Source: a virus. Taken from it: DNA of 35,091 nt. The stretch covers positions 1-35,091 of the IMG/VR virus record IMGVR_UViG_3300022602_001772; one strand, given 5' to 3'. Positions 22,319 to 30,978 of the stretch are shown in pieces. Both the position numbers and the translations under genes were made by a program. Every line of letters begins with the position of its first letter. The first letter of the stretch is position 1. The notes beneath the pieces were generated by a model. That model saw only the letters and a list, made by a program, of their open reading frames with translations, searched no databases and was not told the DNA's origin.

Positions 22319-23164
22319 ATGAAGACAAAAATCGCACCCGAGTACGATCCAATTTATTTAGAAGTGGATAGGCCACAACCTTTAGTAGACAATTATATTG
22401 AATCCCTAATACAGGATGTATTATCTGGCCGATTGGACAGAGATATTAGTGATCAAGTTTATACTAATTTCAAAAAGGAAATGACTGCTTGGCTGTTACA
22501 ATCCAAACTTAACACAATTACAGGATTGGATAGTTTTAATCGTGTGGACATAATTAACGGCTGTACTCAATTTATAGATACGGCTTACATGAATGGTCCT
22601 GTACAGGTGTTGGCCGGCGACTATAGATATCATGCCAGATTGGGTAACTGGTATACATATCCAGGATACCTCAGCGAGAAGAAGCAACTAGTTGTAGCCA
22701 TGCCATTTCCTAGTACAGGAGATACCCACGAGGCTATGAAGGAGATATTAGATGAAGCGGGAAACAAAGGTATTGGTGTACATGTGGACGGCGCTTGGTT
22801 TACTTGCTGCCGCGGAATTGACTTTGATGTATCTCATCCATCAATTAGGTCTGTCGGGATAAGTCTAAGCAAAGGTCTAGGACTAGGTTGGAATAGGATT
22901 GGACTACGCTGGACTAAGAGTAAGGACGCAGATGCTATCACTATACAAAATGACTTTGCTATGAACCTCCGTGCGCCTGCGATGATTGGTTTACATTTTT
23001 TACGCAATCTTGCTCCAGACTATCTATGGACAACCTATGGCGATACCTACTATAAGATTTGCGAGGACTTTGATCTCGCACCAACCAAGAGCATTTATCT
23101 TGCTCTCAAAGATAATCAGCCTGTTGGACTTAGTCCGCTAATAAGGTATTTGTCCAATGTCTAG
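22319..23164 (+). CDS. PLP-dependent aminotransferase-like protein (fold type I)
   Basis: A 281-residue protein with the PLP signature. HVDGAWF (D157) would pair with the pyridine nitrogen. ISLSKGLGLGWNRIGLRW carries the Schiff-base K185 and the phosphate-binding R193. NGCTQFIDTAY is the usual N-terminal cofactor loop region, and QVLAGDYRYHARLGNW matches the substrate-side segment. Most class I/II enzymes are near 400 residues, so this one lacks much of the C-terminal small domain and is compact. It might make an amino sugar or amino acid for the pathway, or be a non-catalytic remnant. It is the first gene of the operon and overlaps the SGNH gene. Confidence 0.8.
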   Translation: MKTKIAPEYDPIYLEVDRPQPLVDNYIESLIQDVLSGRLDRDISDQVYTNFKKEMTAWLLQSKLNTITGLDSFNRVDIINGCTQFIDTAYMNGPVQVLAGDYRYHARLGNWYTYPGYLSEKKQLVVAMPFPSTGDTHEAMKEILDEAGNKGIGVHVDGAWFTCCRGIDFDVSHPSIRSVGISLSKGLGLGWNRIGLRWTKSKDADAITIQNDFAMNLRAPAMIGLHFLRNLAPDYLWTTYGDTYYKICEDFDLAPTKSIYLALKDNQPVGLSPLIRYLSNV

Positions 23165-23786
23165 ACTTATTACATTTGGTGATAGCTTTACCTATGGTCA
23201 TGGTTTAGAAGACTGTCATGTCGAAGGTAAGAATTGGGCAGGACCTACTCCTAGTAAGTTTGCGTGGTCGCAAGTGTTGGGAGATAAGTTAGGATTAGAA
23301 GTAATCAATCAATCTAAACCAGGTCATAGTAACATACAAATACTTAGAGATATTTTGAGTTTTGATTTTGTTCCTACAGATTTGGTAGTTGTCGGCTGGA
23401 CTTATGCTGTTAGAGATTATATTTTTAAGAAAAACTTCTTAGGTATGGATGTATCTTTCATGGTTAGTCCTTGGAGTAAAGATAAATCCGTTCTTAAAAA
23501 ATATTTGAGTGTCCATAATGATTACGATTTATCTATAAGAGCAGGCCTTTATATTCACCATTCAGAATGTTTTCTAAAAACTAAAAATGTAAAACAATAT
23601 CATTTTTGTGCGCATCATGGATGGGTACAAGTCATGCCCGACTTTATTAATACTCCTACAAATTTTATTCCCTACATGATACTTGACAGAGATTTAGATT
23701 TAGCTTTAGATAATAGTCACCCTGGTCCCGTAGCACACAAACTGGCTGCTGAGAAATTATATGAAATTATCAATGAGTCAAAGTAA
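23157..23786 (+). CDS. SGNH/GDSL hydrolase-like protein
   Basis: A 209-residue protein with block I TFGDSFTYG (nucleophile S10), a block II-like NQSKPGHSN and the C-terminal dyad DNSHPG (D185 and H188) followed by AHKLAAEKLYEII. VVVGWTYA stands where block III (G.ND) is expected. All catalytic residues of a serine esterase are therefore present, unlike the relative at 6956. It may add or remove acyl groups on a glycan, lipid or peptide. It overlaps both neighbours and is sandwiched between the aminotransferase and a twitch radical SAM gene. Confidence 0.72.
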   Translation: MSRLITFGDSFTYGHGLEDCHVEGKNWAGPTPSKFAWSQVLGDKLGLEVINQSKPGHSNIQILRDILSFDFVPTDLVVVGWTYAVRDYIFKKNFLGMDVSFMVSPWSKDKSVLKKYLSVHNDYDLSIRAGLYIHHSECFLKTKNVKQYHFCAHHGWVQVMPDFINTPTNFIPYMILDRDLDLALDNSHPGPVAHKLAAEKLYEIINESK

Positions 23787-25035
23787 AACATTTTGTCTAC
23801 ATCCTTTTACAGGTTTAGCTACAAGAGAAGACGGTGCTGTTCAAGCCTGTTGTCGTAGCCACCCTGTTGGATTTATCCAGCAAGAGACTTTAGAAGAGAT
23901 TTGGAATAATGATACCATGAAGCGTATACGTAAATCAGTTCTTAACGATATACGTCCCCCTGAATGTGATCAATGTTTTAGTTTAGAAGATCAAGGTGTT
24001 GAAAGTTTACGACAACGTCATATAGCAGGTAAGATACCTGAAGCAAGAGCAAGGCTTTATCCTAATGCGTTAGAATCATTACATGATGATTATTCTATGC
24101 CGTTTGAAATACCCACCATAGAATTTAAACTAAACAATCTATGTAATCTCAAATGCCGTATGTGCCATCCAATGGACAGTACCAGTTGGAACGATTGGAG
24201 TGAAGTCAAAGATTTTTACAAACAAGAAGGTAACATCATGTATGCCATTGTGGAAGAACATAATTTAGAACGTAAGCCGCATTTGGATAAGTTTCAAGAT
24301 AGTCCCGAGTGGTGGACTAGTTTAGAAAAACTATTACCTTATTTTAGACGTGTTGAGTTTGCCGGTGGCGAACCTTTAATGGATCCACAACACTATCGCA
24401 TACTAGACATGTTAAAGCCATATGGCAATAATATAGAATTAAAATATGCTACCAATGGCACAACATTAGGAATTAAAGGCGGGAGAACAGTTCATGAATA
24501 TTGGCCTCATTTTAGAAGCGTTGCCGTTAACGTCAGCCTTGACGGCATTGGCTCTGTTTACAATTACATTCGCGGCAACAGTGATTGGGAAGAAGTTGTT
24601 GCTAACATTAAAGAAATACAAAAGATAAAAAATGTAACTCGTGTAGTAGGTGCTTGCACTGTACAAATTAGCAATGTACTTACATTAGATAAAACGATAG
24701 AATGTTTCCTCGATGAGTTAGGCATTATATTCCATACACACAGAGTAGAATATCCCAAGGTACTGTCGGCACAAGTCCTGCCTAGAGAACTACAAGTCCT
24801 TGCTATTACTAAACTACGTTCTGTATTAGATCATTTAGAAGATTATCAAATGATTAAACAGCATCCGGCCTTGTTAGAATATACACGAGGACAGATACAA
24901 GACAACATAAACTACCTAATGGCTAGAGACCAAAGCGATCGTTGGCAAGAATGTGTAAAATTTAATCTTGCTCTAGATCGAACACGAAATCAAAGTTTTA
25001 CGGATGTGACTCCGGAGTTTAAAGATTATGTATAA
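23761..25035 (+). CDS. N-terminal-twitch radical SAM protein
   Basis: A 424-residue protein; the ATG at 23773 is an alternative start. An N-terminal twitch-type cluster domain opens with FCLHPFTGLATREDGAVQACC, then EIWNNDTMKRIRKS and a Cys pair (PPECDQC). The radical SAM core follows with C128, C132 and C135 (LCNLKCRMC) and FAGGEP, then YATNGT and VSLDG. It matches the arrangement of twitch-domain radical SAM proteins seen in phages and bacteria, where auxiliary cluster cysteines precede the core. Relatives often modify peptides or carbohydrates. A homologue is at 26938-28350. It overlaps the SGNH gene upstream and a second radical SAM gene downstream. Confidence 0.86.
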   Translation: MKLSMSQSKTFCLHPFTGLATREDGAVQACCRSHPVGFIQQETLEEIWNNDTMKRIRKSVLNDIRPPECDQCFSLEDQGVESLRQRHIAGKIPEARARLYPNALESLHDDYSMPFEIPTIEFKLNNLCNLKCRMCHPMDSTSWNDWSEVKDFYKQEGNIMYAIVEEHNLERKPHLDKFQDSPEWWTSLEKLLPYFRRVEFAGGEPLMDPQHYRILDMLKPYGNNIELKYATNGTTLGIKGGRTVHEYWPHFRSVAVNVSLDGIGSVYNYIRGNSDWEEVVANIKEIQKIKNVTRVVGACTVQISNVLTLDKTIECFLDELGIIFHTHRVEYPKVLSAQVLPRELQVLAITKLRSVLDHLEDYQMIKQHPALLEYTRGQIQDNINYLMARDQSDRWQECVKFNLALDRTRNQSFTDVTPEFKDYV

Positions 25036-25924
25036 AGTAGCCAATCGCTGGGATCATGCCAATGCTATTAAAATAGAATGGAACTTAGGAAAACGCTGTA
25101 ACTACGATTGTAGTTATTGTCCCGGTGAAATACATGATAATACTAGTAAACATACTGATATAGAAATATTAAAATCCACTATTGATCGATTAGCCGATAT
25201 AGGCAAGCCTATACGTCTCAGTTTCACTGGGGGTGAACCTTGTGTACACCCTAAGTTTGACGAGTTGATAAAGTATGCTAGATATAAAAATATTCGTTGG
25301 ATCAGTGTAACTACCAATGGCACAAGGCCTTATGAATTTTATGCCAGCTTGCCAGTCGATCAATATGTAATTAGTGTACACTTTGAATATGATTGGTTAA
25401 GAGTTGTTAATACTATACAAAAACTAGCTAATACAGATTTTAAAATCATAGCACAGATTATGGCTCACCATGACTATATGGATCAAGCACTTCAGGCTAG
25501 AGCTATGATGCTGTCATACAACATTCCTAACACAGTGAGACGTATTCGTTGGACTAAAGGCGATCACGATTTATTTGATGATATGCGCTATACGCCTTTT
25601 CATTTAGATTGGGTCAAAGATGCTGAAGCAACTGTACAACCTAATACTGTTATATTTTATAAAGATAAGCCTTTAGAACAATTACATGCTAACGATATCA
25701 TTAAATTAAAAATGAATCAATACAAAGGTTGGACTTGCAACGCAGGTATAGAAAGCCTAATGATAAATTGGGACGGAGATGTACACAGAGCGACTTGTAG
25801 AGTCGGTGGTAGTCTAGGCAACATATATGAAAGTAACTTCGTTGTCCCTAGCGAACCCGTAACTTGTGACCGTAATTTCTGTACCTGCGCGGCAGACATT
25901 CCTTTAACTAAGGAGTTGCTTTGA
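25028..25924 (+). CDS. radical SAM protein with Cys-rich C-terminus
   Basis: A 298-residue protein with C24, C28 and C31 (KRCNYDCSYC), FTGGEPC and TTNGT. The C-terminus has GWTCNAG, a GDVHRATCRVGGSLGN segment and a closing C...C.C (CDRNFCTC), likely ligands of one auxiliary cluster. The genes at 25904 and 30966 share this plan, so three paralogues form one subfamily. It is the last gene of its operon. It overlaps the convergent radical SAM gene by 21 bases with no terminator between them. Confidence 0.85.
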   Translation: MYKVANRWDHANAIKIEWNLGKRCNYDCSYCPGEIHDNTSKHTDIEILKSTIDRLADIGKPIRLSFTGGEPCVHPKFDELIKYARYKNIRWISVTTNGTRPYEFYASLPVDQYVISVHFEYDWLRVVNTIQKLANTDFKIIAQIMAHHDYMDQALQARAMMLSYNIPNTVRRIRWTKGDHDLFDDMRYTPFHLDWVKDAEATVQPNTVIFYKDKPLEQLHANDIIKLKMNQYKGWTCNAGIESLMINWDGDVHRATCRVGGSLGNIYESNFVVPSEPVTCDRNFCTCAADIPLTKELL

Positions 25925-26941
25925 TTGATGTGTTTCGCAACTACAGATACAGTTTTTAATAGAACAGATACTAGACTTAAATTCGGGATTAAATTTTTCT
26001 ACAAAGTCTGGATCTAAGATATTGAAACTATAGTCCAGTCCGTATATTATTTGTTGGCACGAACCTTGTATATCACCAGTCCAGTTTATATAAACATTAT
26101 CTAAACCTATATCACAACTCCAACCTTCAAAATTGGTCCAATTCTTATTAATATAGGTATTGGACTTTGCTTTAACAGTTTTACCGTTATCTAAGGTTGC
26201 GATACTTTCATAGATACGCATCTGCCCTTCGAGTATCAATTTTCTATTACGCCATAACCACGATAACTTAGGTATGCGTTTCAAAGGATTTTTTAAGAAA
26301 CTTTTTTGTTCTTTTGACAGTTGAATATCTGTAGCATCGATAACACGTATACCTTTGATATTGGCCACTTCTGGTTCGATAACTTCGCAGGTCATAAGGA
26401 TCCACTTGTGCTTACTGTTCTTTTTCATATAGTCAATAACATCTAGTCCTTGTTGCCAATGTTTGCGATCCATTAGGACTTTAACAGTTACCTTTTTATT
26501 GAGATCGAATAATGTATCCGCTACTGCTATCATATGGTCGGGATCAGCTTGTGATATATGATACGACAAATGAGCATTATCTATCAAATGTCCATATTCC
26601 TTCCACCAGCGCAATGTCCTAGATCCGTTGCTTATCAAACTAAAATAGATATCATTATCTTTTTTAACAGCATCGATAAATTCAGCAAGGTCTCTCCATA
26701 GCGTAGGTTCTCCGCCGGCCAGGCTAAGATGTATCTTAGTCTTACCTAGTTTAGTTCTATACCTTTCAATCAGATGATTGAAATTTCGGATTATAAGATC
26801 TAGATCTGCTGGGCTTTTATAATCGCCAGCATTACTACCCGGCCAGCAGTATTCGCATTTGTAATTACAAACATTGTTAGGATTCCATCTTATTGCTAAG
26901 ATATGTGATTGCTGAGTAGATACTATTTTTATAGGTTTCAT
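25904..26941 (-). CDS. radical SAM protein with Cys-rich C-terminus
   Basis: A 345-residue protein with C25, C29 and C32 (NVCNYKCEYC), LAGGEPT and SLISNGS. Its C-terminus has GWSCDIG, INWTGDIQGSC and a C-x5-C-x-C-x-C motif (SICSIKNCICSC) for auxiliary Fe-S binding. Compared with the 25028 and 30966 paralogues it carries an extra 40 residues before this domain. It is the last gene of the minus operon. The convergent overlap with 25028-25924 means each mRNA runs antisense to the other at its end. Confidence 0.85.
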   Translation of the reverse strand: MKPIKIVSTQQSHILAIRWNPNNVCNYKCEYCWPGSNAGDYKSPADLDLIIRNFNHLIERYRTKLGKTKIHLSLAGGEPTLWRDLAEFIDAVKKDNDIYFSLISNGSRTLRWWKEYGHLIDNAHLSYHISQADPDHMIAVADTLFDLNKKVTVKVLMDRKHWQQGLDVIDYMKKNSKHKWILMTCEVIEPEVANIKGIRVIDATDIQLSKEQKSFLKNPLKRIPKLSWLWRNRKLILEGQMRIYESIATLDNGKTVKAKSNTYINKNWTNFEGWSCDIGLDNVYINWTGDIQGSCQQIIYGLDYSFNILDPDFVEKFNPEFKSSICSIKNCICSCETHQSKQLLS

Positions 26942-28350
26942 ACTAGATGTGCTAGCTCCGGGAATGTTGCCTTAAAGTCAGTTCCACGTTGCTGATCCAA
27001 TGTTGTAACATACTCACGGAAGTCAGGAAGTAATCTAGTATCATCTTCTTTGTCCATCCAATCTAATATACCTTCCCAACGTTTCCAGCCCCATGGGTTT
27101 GAACCTAAAGATTCACTGTCTTGATAATAAGTTTCTAACCATACTTTTAATTCATCAAACTTTGCTCTTACTTCTAGTTTATCTTCTTTAGGCAAAGCTC
27201 GCATACTTAACCAAGTTGGTATCCATAGTAGGTGTACACCAATTAGTCCACCGCCTTGCATATAGCCACTAGCATTAATCTGTTTGTTTATTTTCTTAAA
27301 GTTGCTGGACACTTTCCATTTGATAAAATCTGGAATGTGTTTGATATTTAGAATCTGTGCAGCTAACGCAATAGTAACATGAATGTTATCAGGTGTGTTA
27401 TCTAAGATATGTAGATTTTTAACGATAGTGTCCCAATCGCTTGGATAACGTATATAATGATTTCTATCACTTAACGCATCTAAACTTACCCCAACCTTAA
27501 CTACTTTGAATTGTTTCCACAATTCGACAATAGATTCATCTAGCATTAAAACATTTGTGTTGTAACGTAAATGTATTTGCCCGGCGTATCCTCTACGAAC
27601 AATTTCTTCTAGAAAAATCTTGTGTTCTTTTATAATTAAAGGTTCGCCGCCAGCAAAATATAACTGCCTAATATTAGGAATCTGTTCATAGATCTCTTCC
27701 CAGAAGGCAGGGTTCTCATGCCACTTGTTATTAAATTCATTTGGATCCCAGCTCATTTGTTTTTTAATTAATGGGCTTTGGAATATTGGAAATATTTTTT
27801 TATGTTCAGGTACCCACATACTAGAATCGTGTGGGCTACACATAACACATTTTAAATTACAAGTATGTCCTAGTCTGAGGTCTAGATATTGTAGCTTGTA
27901 AGGAACAGCGCCATCTTCTTCAGTATTTTTAATTAATTTAGGAATGTCAACGTTGTCCAAGTGCCATGCTCCAGTTTCCCAGATACGTTTACTTACAATA
28001 CCTTCTGCTTCTTCTTCAAAACATTTTGTACAACTACTAGGCACACTTCCTTCTAACATTAACTTGCGAACACTTTTCATATAGTCGCTATTGAACATCT
28101 GGCTAGGAAGTTCTCTGCCAAAATTGCTAGCTTCGCCATCTTCTTTTTTAACTAGGCCAACAGTATAGTCTCCGCTTTCGGCACCACTAGCATTGGCCAC
28201 ACAACAAATACGAGCATCGCCATTTGGTCTAGTGGCTAAGTGTATCCAAGGGATAACACAAAAACTAGGCGAACCAGTAACTTGCTCTAATTGTCGTTGC
28301 CAATTAGCAAGTTCGTTGTTTTCATGTTTCATCCAAAACACTTTAGTCAT
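26938..28350 (-). CDS. N-terminal-twitch radical SAM protein
   Basis: A 470-residue protein homologous to 23761-25035. The N-terminal twitch part reads FCVIPWIHLATRPNGDARICC, then a Cys pair at C107/C110 (SCTKCFEEE). The core has C164, C168 and C171 (TCNLKCVMC), YFAGGEP, RYNTN and VSLDA. An insertion rich in aromatic residues (HLLWIPTWLSMRALP) follows the core. The last 80 residues (WKRWEGILDWMDKEDD) are mostly helical. It overlaps both neighbours by four to eight bases. Confidence 0.86.
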   Translation of the reverse strand: MTKVFWMKHENNELANWQRQLEQVTGSPSFCVIPWIHLATRPNGDARICCVANASGAESGDYTVGLVKKEDGEASNFGRELPSQMFNSDYMKSVRKLMLEGSVPSSCTKCFEEEAEGIVSKRIWETGAWHLDNVDIPKLIKNTEEDGAVPYKLQYLDLRLGHTCNLKCVMCSPHDSSMWVPEHKKIFPIFQSPLIKKQMSWDPNEFNNKWHENPAFWEEIYEQIPNIRQLYFAGGEPLIIKEHKIFLEEIVRRGYAGQIHLRYNTNVLMLDESIVELWKQFKVVKVGVSLDALSDRNHYIRYPSDWDTIVKNLHILDNTPDNIHVTIALAAQILNIKHIPDFIKWKVSSNFKKINKQINASGYMQGGGLIGVHLLWIPTWLSMRALPKEDKLEVRAKFDELKVWLETYYQDSESLGSNPWGWKRWEGILDWMDKEDDTRLLPDFREYVTTLDQQRGTDFKATFPELAHLV

Positions 28351-29428
28351 TTGTTGTTACCTTAATTTTTTGTTCATCTATACTTATAAAAGGACTGTAA
28401 GGTCCACACATTATTATACAAGTTGAACTAGATTTATCTTTCCATTTTTGTTGCCACATGGTTTGCCATTGATCAGTTTCTATAATATGTTGTAGACCCA
28501 AATCTAAAACATTTAATCTTGGGAAACCTAGTACTTGTTCATGCACTCGATTACCTTCTTCTACTATCGAATCTTCCTGATATAGATTATATGATTTCAA
28601 TAGTTCATTGTCATAGCTTGTATATAAAAATGCGCTAATCATACAGCAAGGACTTAACTGATAATGAGCATCTATGAACAGCTCTTTATCTTTAATTGCT
28701 ACACAATTAATTTTATCAGCGTTAGGCCAGTGCCGGTGGCCTGCTACATCCTTTTTACTTACAAATTTAACAGTACTGTCTGATGGCTGTTCGAGATTGT
28801 ATAAAAATTTACCTTGTTCATCTACTACTGGAAACGGACGAGCATGACGTCTACTGTTCTTTACAGTAAATTTTTTAAATCCTAATTCATTAGATACTAG
28901 TTCTGCGGAACCGACTTGATGTTCATTATGTTTGAATCTAATAAACATCCATTCAGCTTTTCCGCCAGCATCAATAAATGTCTTGGCATTTTTTAAAATT
29001 AAATCATAATTAGTGCCAACACGATATAGACTATGCGTATCTGATAGTCCATCTAATGCGAACACTACATTATGTTTAATAGGCAATGCTTGATATAATT
29101 GTCGCCACCAACTAGTAGATCTTAAACTTCCATTTGTGTGTATATCAATCTGTACACTAGGTGCTGTTTCCTTAACATATTGACACATATCAATAAGATC
29201 GGAATTCATCAACGGATCACCGAAATTACCACAAAAATTAATTTGCTCAAGCTGTGTTAAAACATCTGCTGTAAATATTTTTATAAAATCATCTATGGTC
29301 CATTCATTAATAGAAAGTAATGGATTTTCAATACCGCCATGTATATTACGAGGACACATAGGGCAACTGGCCTGGCACCTGTTGGTAATCTCCACGTGAA
29401 CGCTTTTAAGTTCATTAAACTTAAACAT
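28343..29428 (-). CDS. radical SAM protein with SPASM-like C-terminus
   Basis: A 361-residue protein. C18, C22 and C25 (NRCQASCPMC) hold the radical cluster. INFCGNFGDP replaces the classic GGEP, and DIHTNGS, FALDGL and HSLYR follow. Its C-terminal LSPCCMIS and TCIIMC give SPASM-like cluster ligands. Its paralogue at 30010-30978 has the same CGNxGDP motif. Such enzymes often modify peptides (sactionine, AlbA-like and anaerobic sulfatase-maturase relatives). The two copies flank a methyltransferase gene, and all three overlap. Confidence 0.85.
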   Translation of the reverse strand: MFKFNELKSVHVEITNRCQASCPMCPRNIHGGIENPLLSINEWTIDDFIKIFTADVLTQLEQINFCGNFGDPLMNSDLIDMCQYVKETAPSVQIDIHTNGSLRSTSWWRQLYQALPIKHNVVFALDGLSDTHSLYRVGTNYDLILKNAKTFIDAGGKAEWMFIRFKHNEHQVGSAELVSNELGFKKFTVKNSRRHARPFPVVDEQGKFLYNLEQPSDSTVKFVSKKDVAGHRHWPNADKINCVAIKDKELFIDAHYQLSPCCMISAFLYTSYDNELLKSYNLYQEDSIVEEGNRVHEQVLGFPRLNVLDLGLQHIIETDQWQTMWQQKWKDKSSSTCIIMCGPYSPFISIDEQKIKVTTND

Positions 29429-30020
29429 TTTTCTTTCCTATAATCATCCATCGAGTATATAAGGGTAATTCTAATTCTCCCGCCCATAACACATCTATAT
29501 GGCTTTGTTCTTTAAATTCTTCCAAGCTATCAGCTGTTCTTATATGTTCTTCTATTTTATAATTGTTACTCTGTAATACCAATAGTTGATCGTTATTTCT
29601 ATTGCGTAGCCATTGTTCATACTGTAGCTGAGAAATATGTTCGCAACTGGTATTAATAACAATGTCTACAAATGATATGAGATTACACATATCTACAGTT
29701 ATCGCTTTGAACCTTCCCTCTATTTCTTCTTTCTTGTTCATGAGTACAGCAATAGGTTCAACCGTAGGATCTATGTCTATGCTACAAATTTTATTCACAG
29801 GTATATTACTCTGAAACAGCATACTGGCTAGTACACCAACCCAACCACCGTGTATTTCAATACTTACTTGATCATGATGTACGTAATTATCTAAATTACT
29901 GATTAGCCATTCTTTGCTTTTAAGTTGCCCGGACCAAAAGGCATCCATAGTCCGCATAGGATCTTTACTTTCACGGATAGCACACATCCAGTAGTGTAGA
30001 TGGTCAGTATCAATTAACAA
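29421..30020 (-). CDS. class I SAM-dependent methyltransferase-like protein
   Basis: A 199-residue protein. SIEIHGGWVGVLASMLFQ stands for the SAM-binding loop (GxxG of motif I), and KICSIDIDPTVEPIA gives the acidic end of beta2. ITVDM, FVDIVINTSCEHIS and NDQLLVLQS correspond to beta4, beta5 and following. The fold is supported, but methyl acceptor and activity are not known. It sits between two paralogous radical SAM genes, so it may act on the same substrate. It overlaps both neighbours. Confidence 0.7.
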   Translation of the reverse strand: MLIDTDHLHYWMCAIRESKDPMRTMDAFWSGQLKSKEWLISNLDNYVHHDQVSIEIHGGWVGVLASMLFQSNIPVNKICSIDIDPTVEPIAVLMNKKEEIEGRFKAITVDMCNLISFVDIVINTSCEHISQLQYEQWLRNRNNDQLLVLQSNNYKIEEHIRTADSLEEFKEQSHIDVLWAGELELPLYTRWMIIGKKNV

Positions 30021-30978
30021 ACTGTTCTCCTAGTTTATCATACTTGCCACATTGTCTACTACACTCTATTAAAGGAGTAGTTTCTATTTTATTAAAGTAC
30101 CCCGATTCAAATATTGACAATAAAGATGAATTGTTTAAATTGGGGAATACTTCTATATTATCCATATAATCAATACGGTTTGATTGTTTAGGCAACTGCC
30201 AGTTTAAATCTAGCCAACAGCATGGAACAACCGTACCGTCTGATGAAATATAAATTTGCTTATTTTTCTTAGCCTTACAATTAATTTCTTTAGATAAGAA
30301 ATTTTGTCGAACTAACGATACTATGTTTGTACTATAGTCTGTAGGATAAAGGATGTGTGTAGTTTGACCTTGTTCATTTAATACGTGAAACTTATCTTCT
30401 ACAAATCTCGAAGTATGTTTTAGGCTAAATTTTTTGAATCCAAGTTGTTGGCTAAGAATACGGCAGTCTTCTATCTGATGCTCATTGTGTTTAAATGCCA
30501 ACATGTGCCATTCGGCCACACCGCCGGCTTCGATAAACGCTCGAGCATTTTCTATAATCTTATTGTAGTTTGTATCTATTCTATATAGACTGTGAGTGTC
30601 AGCTAGACCGTCTATGCCAAAAACTACTCTAGTTCGAGTATAAGATAGTTGTTCCCACCATTGGGTACTGCGAGCACTACCATTGGTGTGCATACTCAAT
30701 TGTATACTAGGATTAGTTTCTCTAATGTGTTGGATTATTTCTAAGCAGTCTTGTGCTATTATAGGATCTCCTAAATTACCACACATAAACAAACTATCTA
30801 ACTGTTGTATTAATGATACAGGAAACCACTCTTTGAATTGATCTAAAGTAATTTCGTTTAATGCAATTAGGGGATTCAATATGCCGCCATTTATACGTCG
30901 TGGACACATAGGGCAACGTGCTTGGCACTTGCTGGTTAATTCTAAATGGATATCTTTTATATCTTCTAATTTATACAT
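30010..30978 (-). CDS. radical SAM protein with SPASM-like C-terminus
   Basis: A 322-residue paralogue of 28343-29428. It has C18, C22 and C25 (SKCQARCPMC), MCGNLGDP, SMHTNGS, FGIDGLADTHSLYR and AFKHNEHQ. The C-terminus has VVPCCWLDLNW and ECSRQCGKYD for extra clusters. The two copies differ mainly in the linker to the SPASM part, so they may have divided substrates after duplication. It overlaps both neighbours. Confidence 0.85.
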   Translation of the reverse strand: MYKLEDIKDIHLELTSKCQARCPMCPRRINGGILNPLIALNEITLDQFKEWFPVSLIQQLDSLFMCGNLGDPIIAQDCLEIIQHIRETNPSIQLSMHTNGSARSTQWWEQLSYTRTRVVFGIDGLADTHSLYRIDTNYNKIIENARAFIEAGGVAEWHMLAFKHNEHQIEDCRILSQQLGFKKFSLKHTSRFVEDKFHVLNEQGQTTHILYPTDYSTNIVSLVRQNFLSKEINCKAKKNKQIYISSDGTVVPCCWLDLNWQLPKQSNRIDYMDNIEVFPNLNNSSLLSIFESGYFNKIETTPLIECSRQCGKYDKLGEQFVN

